Shown piece by piece: positions 7,283-14,424 of a stretch of 14,424 bases of DNA (the stretch's first letter is position 1; every line of letters starts with the position of its first letter). Source of the stretch: Caldilineaceae bacterium (GTDB lineage: Bacteria; Chloroflexota; Anaerolineae; Caldilineales; Caldilineaceae); contig JAPKMV010000025.1 of NCBI GenBank assembly GCA_026645635.1, positions 1 to 14,424 on the forward strand. The letters are read 5' to 3'. The position numbers and the translations under genes were made by a program. The notes beneath the pieces were generated by a model. The model had not been told where the DNA came from and made no database searches. It was given only the letters and a program-made list of their open reading frames with translations.

Positions 7283-8323
7283 TCATGTGGGACGCACGCC
7301 GCCATGGCGAAACTCAAGCCACCACAAAGCAACGACGCCAGCGACAAAGATGCTCCCTCCTAGCAGCGTCGCTTCGATGCGGCCAGCTTGCGAAATGTAG
7401 ACCGCGGCCAGCCCGACCGCGCCGGAGATCAAATAGCAGACGAGCACGGCCTCGCGCCGGCTGCCCAGCAGAAACGCCAGCCGATGGCTGATGTGGTCCT
7501 TGCCCGGCGTCGTCAGCGGATTCTTGCCCCGCCGCAGCCGGCTGATCAGAACCAGCGTCGTGTCGAAGATCGGCAGCGCCAGCACCAGCAGCGGGATCAT
7601 CCACGTCACCACCGTGCTGTTGCTGGGAAAGCGCAGCTTGATGGCGATGGCCGCCAGCAGAAAGCCGAGAAAGAGGCTGCCCGCGTCGCCCATGAAGATG
7701 TGCGCCGGGTTCCAATTGTAGATGAGAAAACCGGCGCAGGCGCCTGCCGTCGCCGCGGCCAGCGCGCCCACGAAGTATTGGCCGCTCATCGCCGCCAGCA
7801 GCGTGAAAAAGGTGGCGGCAATCATGGCGATGCCGCCGGCCAGCCCATCCATATTGTCGAGCAGGTTGAGCGCGTTGGTGATGCCCACCACCCACACGAC
7901 GGTCAGCACGATGTCCAGCCAGTTGTTGAAAAGGGAGATGCGCACATCGGTGACGATCAAAATGCTGGCGGCGGCCAACTGCCCGGCCAGTTTGACATAG
8001 CTGCCCAGCCCCCAGCGGTCATCCACGACGCCCATGAAGCTCATCAACGTAGCGCCGACGAAAATGCCCACCACCTGGCTGATGTAAATTTCGCTGCCGA
8101 AAAAGATCAGGATGACGATAAAGGTCACGTAGATGGCAGCGCCGCCGAGGAGCGGCACTGGATTGACGTGAATCTTGCGCGCGTTCGGGCGGTCGACGGT
8201 GCCGGTGCGCAGCGCCAGGCGGCGCATCAGCGGCGTTACGCCGACCGCCAGCACCAGCGCGCTGGCCGCGATCAGCAGCAGCGACGCATCGACGGAACCG
8301 CCAAAGATCGCACCGAGATTCAC
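7283..8323 (-). CDS. WecA/TagO-type undecaprenyl-phosphate sugar-1-phosphate transferase
   Basis: A 346-residue polytopic membrane enzyme of the MraY/WecA superfamily. By family it transfers a HexNAc-1-phosphate (usually GlcNAc-1-P) from its UDP-sugar to undecaprenyl phosphate at the inner face of the membrane, starting O-antigen, teichoic acid or other glycan synthesis. The superfamily motifs are in order: [10 protein letters not shown] at 43-52, the Mg-binding pair in GVVDDRWGL (Asp101-Asp102), [15 protein letters not shown] at 150-164, [12 protein letters not shown] at 210-221, and the cytoplasmic KDHISHRL at 275-282. The last motif fits the WecA/TagO branch rather than MraY, although the usual HIHHR is HISHR here. 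About ten hydrophobic segments are visible. The start is GTG at 8323; an in-frame TAG two codons upstream leaves no other ATG/GTG/TTG start. The neighbouring O-antigen-ligase-like gene supports a role in surface glycans. Confidence 0.92.
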   Translation of the reverse strand: MNLGAIFGGSVDASLLLIAASALVLAVGVTPLMRRLALRTGTVDRPNARKIHVNPVPLLGGAAIYVTFIVILIFFGSEIYISQVVGIFVGATLMSFMGVVDDRWGLGSYVKLAGQLAAASILIVTDVRISLFNNWLDIVLTVVWVVGITNALNLLDNMDGLAGGIAMIAATFFTLLAAMSGQYFVGALAAATAGACAGFLIYNWNPAHIFMGDAGSLFLGFLLAAIAIKLRFPSNSTVVTWMIPLLVLALPIFDTTLVLISRLRRGKNPLTTPGKDHISHRLAFLLGSRREAVLVCYLISGAVGLAAVYISQAGRIEATLLGGSIFVAGVVALWWLEFRHGGVRPT

Positions 8324-8350
8324 AACCTACCTGCCGTGTTCACCTGATGC

Positions 8351-8378
8351 TCCCAATCTCACAATCTCCAAATCTCAT
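8351..8378. repeat. GAGATTGG-type intergenic repeat, copy 3
   Basis: Four units (CCAATCTC, ACAATCTC, CAAATCTC and similar) sit in the 66-nt spacer between the O-antigen-ligase gene and the sugar-phosphate transferase gene. On the minus strand they read GAGATTTGGAGATTGTGAGATTGGG-like units. The element lies inside a probable operon spacer, so its transcript would carry it; no self-complementary hairpin is formed by this copy. Confidence 0.7.
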
Positions 8379-8389
8379 AGCGCAAACCA

Positions 8390-12037
<3,648 letters not shown>

Positions 12038-12128
12038 GAGCGTTCGACATCCTCGGTATTGCTATGGGCTGCAATGCCCAGTATCTGGACGACTTGCTGG
12101 TGCATTGGCGCGTAGGGGTAATCACCGC

Positions 12129-12488
12129 TCAGCCCCACGCACTCAGAAACTCAATGTGGTTCCGCATTTCCTCTGGAGACCTGGCAGCGGACAGGCGCAG
12201 GATACGGCGCATCAGATCCCCAAGGGCATATTGCTGTTGGTTGGCCAGAATGATGCCAGCATGGGTCTTGCCGTGTGTGAGGTACTCTGTATGAAGTTGG
12301 AAAAAGTCACCACGGTTGAAACTGAAGAGGACCCGACCTTGTTGCGTAGCATGTTCCAGATGTTCGCCATCTGCGCGGTCGACCATGTTGTCCTCAAACG
12401 CGGTGGTTATGTCGATCCCTCGCGATCTCAACGCAGCGACCAGGGCATGGCGCATCGAATCTTCGTCGCAGTAAAGGCGAATGCTCAT
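12129..12488 (-). CDS. DUF5615 PIN-like protein, probable toxin
   Basis: A 119-residue protein of the DUF5615 (PIN-like, Mut7-C-related) kind. It starts MSIRLYCDEDSM, with the acidic pair Asp8/Asp10 usual at the start of the PIN-like fold. ALRSRGIDITTAFEDNMVDRADGEHLEHATQQGRVLFSFNRGDF follows, where the Asp/Asn residues would complete a metal site. These proteins are paired with DUF433 proteins and are proposed to be RNases acting as toxins; direct evidence for the family is limited. The ATG at 12488 is chosen because it overlaps the upstream gene's stop as ATGA and starts at the family N-terminus; a longer reading adds MVSFTARRR without support. The product appears complete. It lies 91 nt upstream of the O-antigen-ligase gene on the same strand. 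Confidence 0.82.
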   Translation of the reverse strand: MSIRLYCDEDSMRHALVAALRSRGIDITTAFEDNMVDRADGEHLEHATQQGRVLFSFNRGDFFQLHTEYLTHGKTHAGIILANQQQYALGDLMRRILRLSAARSPEEMRNHIEFLSAWG

Positions 12489-12787
12489 GCGGCGGCGCGC
12501 TGTGAACGATACCACGCGGCCTCGGCTCGATCCCCAGCCGCTTCAGCCTCGGCAATGGCGGCTTCGATCTCATCGCGATTCGCGTGATAGTAAGCAAGGG
12601 CAGCATAGACCTGTGCGTAGGAAAGGTGGCTGATCTCAGAAGCAATTTCGTCTGGATTCAAGCCCAACTTGAACAATGCAACAACCCGCTGCACTGTGAC
12701 TCCGGTGCCAGAAATCCGCGGCTGGCCACCTCGAATCTCGGGACTGCGCGCGATCATCGTTCCAATGTCTACAACCGCAGTAGTCAT
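12485..12787 (-). CDS. DUF433 protein, probable antitoxin
   Basis: A 100-residue DUF433 (VapB45-like) protein with a predicted winged-helix/HTH core. The family landmarks are ARSPEIRGGQPRISGTGVTVQRVVALFKLGLNPDEIASEISHLSYAQVYAALAYY, of which GGQPRISGT and LSYAQVYAALAYY are the clearest. The C-terminus is helical and Glu/Ala-rich (DEIEAAIAEAEAAGDRAEAAW). It should bind the DUF5615 partner and repress the operon. GAGGAC lies 3 nt before the ATG at 12787; an internal Met at residue 11 is also possible, but no better site is seen there. Its stop overlaps the toxin start by 4 nt (ATGA), which means coupled translation. Gene order antitoxin-then-toxin is the usual one. Confidence 0.85.
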   Translation of the reverse strand: MTTAVVDIGTMIARSPEIRGGQPRISGTGVTVQRVVALFKLGLNPDEIASEISHLSYAQVYAALAYYHANRDEIEAAIAEAEAAGDRAEAAWYRSQRAAA

Positions 12788-13086
12788 TTTGTCCTCACTT
12801 CAGATACTGCCAATCAATCTCGCCCTTGAGAGCAGATTCTCACTCAAGCATCCAGCACGTGGTCTACAGAGCGTCAATTTTCACTCGTCCACCTTTACGA
12901 TCTCTGTGTCTACAGTCATGATGCAGATTCCTTCGTCAACCACCTGCCAGACAATCCGGCGTGTAGGGCAATCCTAACGTAAGCCGTGTAGCGGGTCAAG
13001 AATGGAGCAGCTTTCGGTAGACACCCGATTGGCCGCTCGCAGCATCAATGGCGAATGGTGCTGTCAGGCCAACCACATCGCCAGCA
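12788..13086. other. Intergenic region without a clear gene
   Basis: About 300 nt between the divergent DUF433 and ECF ATPase genes. It appears less G+C-rich than the flanking coding DNA. It holds a short inverted repeat TGAGA-6 nt-TCTCA at 12827-12842, extended loosely by CTTGAG (12825) and CTCAAG (12843), some 40 nt before the antitoxin start, where an autoregulatory operator would be expected. A 30-codon open stretch on the minus strand (12881-12973) is discussed separately. I see no convincing gene, tRNA or repeat array here. Confidence 0.5.
12881..12973 (-). pseudogene. Possible remnant of a small gene upstream of the DUF433/DUF5615 pair
   Basis: Between two stops the minus strand reads DCPTRRIVWQVVDEG, then ICIMTVDTEIVKVDE and a stop at 12881-12883. 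The alternating hydrophobic beta pattern (RIVWQVV, ICIMTV) resembles the C-terminal strands of small toxin-like or DUF proteins, but there is no plausible start and no family I can name. It may be the decayed end of an older gene or chance. Confidence 0.15.
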
Positions 13087-13115
13087 TTGCAGCATCCTAT
13101 CCACCTGTTTATAAT
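13087..13115 (+). promoter_or_regulatory. Sigma-70-type promoter for the ECF ATPase gene
   Basis: TATAAT at 13110-13115 matches the -10 consensus exactly. TTGCAG at 13087-13092 is a weak -35 (TTG conserved) with the ideal 17-nt spacing. Transcription would begin near 13122 and leave a leader of about 59 nt before the GTG at 13181. No riboswitch-like fold is evident in so short a leader. Confidence 0.55.
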
Positions 13116-13180
13116 CGAAATTGCCGCCTACGCGGCGGCGTCCGTGGCTTCAGCGGCGCCAGCGCAGAGACGAGGGCCGA

Positions 13181-14424
13181 GTGCCGATCATTCGCATTGA
13201 AAACCTCCACCACACCTACCAGCCGGAGAGCGAGCGCCCCGTCCACGCGCTGCGCGGCGTCGACCTGACCATCGAGCCGGGCGAGTATGTGGTCATCGTC
13301 GGCCACAACGGATCGGGCAAATCGACGCTGGCCAGACACCTCAACGGGCTGCTGCTGCCGACGCAGGGCAACGTCTGGGTGAAGGAATGGAACACCCGCA
13401 ATCGCGCACAGATGCGCGCGATCCGCAGCACCGTGGGCATGGTCTTCCAGCAGCCGGACAACCAGATCGTGGCCTCGATCGTCGAGGAGGATGTGGCCTT
13501 CGGGCCGGAGAATCTCGGCGTGCCGCGGGAGGAGATCGTCCGGCGCGTGGAGTGGTCGCTGGAGCAGGTGCGTATGCAGCCCTACCGGATGCGGGCGCCG
13601 CATATGCTCTCCGGCGGGCAGAAGCAGCGCATCTGCATTGCCGGCGTGCTGGCCATGAACCCGGCGGTGATCGTGCTCGACGAAGCTACAGCCATGCTCG
13701 ACCCGTTGGGCCGCAACGAGGTGCTGGAGATCGCGCACCAACTGCACCGCACCCAGGGCGTCACCATCATCGCGGTCACCCACTTCATGCGCGAGGCCGT
13801 CGCCGCCGACCGCGTCGTGGTGATGCGCGAGGGTCAGGTCGCCCTGGATGGGCCGCCGCGCCAGGTCTTTCGCCACGCCGCGGACCTGCGCGCTCTGCAC
13901 CTGGACGTGCCCCACATCAGCGCATTGGCCCAGGCGCTCCACGCCCGCGTGCCCACCTTCCCGCCCGATTTGCTCACGCCGGGTGAGATCACGACGGCGG
14001 TCGTCGCTGCCCTCGCCGACGCCCAGGGTTCGGATGTTGACGCCCCTCGCCCCTCGCCCCTCGCCCCTGAAATTGCGAATAGTGAATTGTCAATGGTGAA
14101 TGGTGAAGTAGACGCCCCTCGCCCCTCGCCCCTCGCCCCTGAAATTGTGAATGGCGAAGTGGCTTCACCCCCTCACCCCCTCACCCCCTCACCCCCTCGC
14201 CCCTCGCCCCTCGCCCCCCCCATCATCACCGTCTCCCACCTCACCCACTTCTACATGAGCGGAACGCCGCTGGCCGTGCAGGCGCTCTTCGACATCAACC
14301 TGCATGTGGAAAGCGGGGAGATCGTGGGTATCATCGGCCACACCGGGTCGGGCAAGTCCACGGCGATCCAGCATCTCAACGGGCTGCTGCGCGCCGACGG
14401 CGGCAAGGTGGTGGTCTTCGACCA
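13181..14424 (+). CDS. ecfA: ECF transporter ATPase: EcfA1 and EcfA2 domains in one frame (3' end outside window)
   Basis: The frame runs 414 codons to the window edge without a stop. Residues 1-281 form a full EcfA1/CbiO-type ATPase: Walker A GHNGSGKST (41-49), Q-loop VFQQPDNQ (88-95), signature LSGGQKQR (143-150), Walker B VIVLDEAT (163-170, Glu168) and H-loop His201. Residues 282-347 are a Pro-rich linker encoded by repeats (APRPSPLAPEI twice). A second ATPase begins at about 348, with IIGHTGSGKST (384-394) and IQHLNGLL, typical of EcfA2. In ECF importers the two ATPases pair and drive uptake of vitamins or metals through EcfT and a substrate-specific S protein; neither is visible, so the substrate is unknown. 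Two-ATPase fusions are known (for example B. subtilis YkoD), but a linker made of intergenic-type repeats is odd. GTG 13181 is chosen for GAGG at 13172-13175 and the domain start; an in-frame TAA at 13112-13114 limits extension. Confidence 0.9.
   Translation, partial: MPIIRIENLHHTYQPESERPVHALRGVDLTIEPGEYVVIVGHNGSGKSTLARHLNGLLLPTQGNVWVKEWNTRNRAQMRAIRSTVGMVFQQPDNQIVASIVEEDVAFGPENLGVPREEIVRRVEWSLEQVRMQPYRMRAPHMLSGGQKQRICIAGVLAMNPAVIVLDEATAMLDPLGRNEVLEIAHQLHRTQGVTIIAVTHFMREAVAADRVVVMREGQVALDGPPRQVFRHAADLRALHLDVPHISALAQALHARVPTFPPDLLTPGEITTAVVAALADAQGSDVDAPRPSPLAPEIANSELSMVNGEVDAPRPSPLAPEIVNGEVASPPHPLTPSPPRPSPLAPPIITVSHLTHFYMSGTPLAVQALFDINLHVESGEIVGIIGHTGSGKSTAIQHLNGLLRADGGKVVVFD
14039..14152. repeat. 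Two 42-bp direct repeats, 72-bp period, inside the ECF ATPase frame
   Basis: Copies at 14039-14080 and 14111-14152 differ at one base (GCGAAT versus GTGAAT). Each holds four tandem CGCCCCT heptamers (14041-14068 and 14113-14140) followed by GAAATTGYGAAT. The 72-bp period equals 24 codons, so the duplication keeps the frame and encodes APRPSPLAPEI(A/V)N twice. The AT-rich part between the copies (AGTGAATTGTCAATGGTGAA) looks like non-coding simple repeat that has been captured. Confidence 0.9.
14166..14220. repeat. Octamer then heptamer C-rich tandem array in the ATPase linker
   Basis: Four CACCCCCT octamers (14166-14197) are followed by two CGCCCCT heptamers (14198-14211) and a C-rich end. 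The array encodes the Pro-rich stretch immediately before the second ATPase domain. Neither unit length is a multiple of three, so gain or loss of one unit would break the fusion. Confidence 0.85.

Noticed and set aside
13002..13268. An 88-codon plus-strand frame overlapping the ECF ATPase start
   Set aside because: It lies over the promoter and the ATPase N-terminus in another frame, has no recognisable sequence, and lacks a convincing ribosome binding site.
13109..13942. A 277-codon minus-strand frame opposite the ECF ATPase
   Set aside because: The plus strand has every ABC ATPase motif in order; the antisense product has none.
14039..14220. CRISPR-like array
   Set aside because: The repeats are tandem heptamers/octamers and one 42-bp duplication, without unique spacers of regular length, and they are in a coding frame.

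Overview
This window is about 14.4 kb of G+C-rich bacterial chromosome, probably from the phylum Chloroflexota, perhaps Caldilineaceae or another Anaerolineae lineage. The lineage is inferred from several traits. Exported lipoproteins begin with Ala/Pro/Thr-rich stretches after the lipobox Cys, and one has a [12 protein letters not shown] linker. A very large O-antigen-ligase/TPR membrane protein and short GAGATTGG-type intergenic repeats also fit. No rRNA or other marker gene is present, so the placement is tentative.

Layout, left to right. (1) 1-1116 (+): the 3' end of a phytoene-desaturase-like FAD oxidoreductase. (2) 1205-3069 (+): the binding lipoprotein and permease of a polar-amino-acid ABC importer; no ATPase gene follows. 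(3) 3209-3655 (+): a Phd/YefM-like antitoxin overlapping a RelE-type toxin whose last 15 codons are shifted out of frame. (4) 3696-5759 (+): a YyaL/SPATA20-type protein with a thioredoxin-like domain. (5) 5762-5832: a perfect 31-bp hairpin between convergent genes. (6) 12037 down to 5845 (-): a likely cell-envelope group transcribed leftward, made of an O-antigen-ligase/TPR protein, a WecA/TagO-type sugar-phosphate transferase and a two-domain cyclophilin lipoprotein. (7) 12787 down to 12129 (-): a second toxin-antitoxin pair of the DUF433/DUF5615 kind. (8) 12788-13086: a stretch with no clear gene. (9) 13087-14424 (+): a promoter followed by an ECF-transporter ATPase gene that runs off the window.

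The most interesting locus is the last one. The frame opening at 13181 contains a complete EcfA1-type ATPase. It then continues without a stop through about 180 bp of heptamer and octamer repeat DNA into a second, EcfA2-type ATPase. Two ATPases normally made as separate partners therefore appear fused by a linker built from low-complexity repeats. The heptamer unit is not a multiple of three, so a change in copy number could join or separate the halves.

As to how the genes work together: the WecA-type enzyme would start glycans on undecaprenyl phosphate, and the O-antigen-ligase/TPR protein may polymerise or transfer them. The cyclophilin may help fold exported proteins. The two transport loci handle amino acids and, for the ECF ATPase, an unidentified micronutrient. 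The two toxin-antitoxin modules look less G+C-rich than their neighbours and are probably later arrivals. I see no CRISPR array, tRNA, rRNA, transposase or phage gene.
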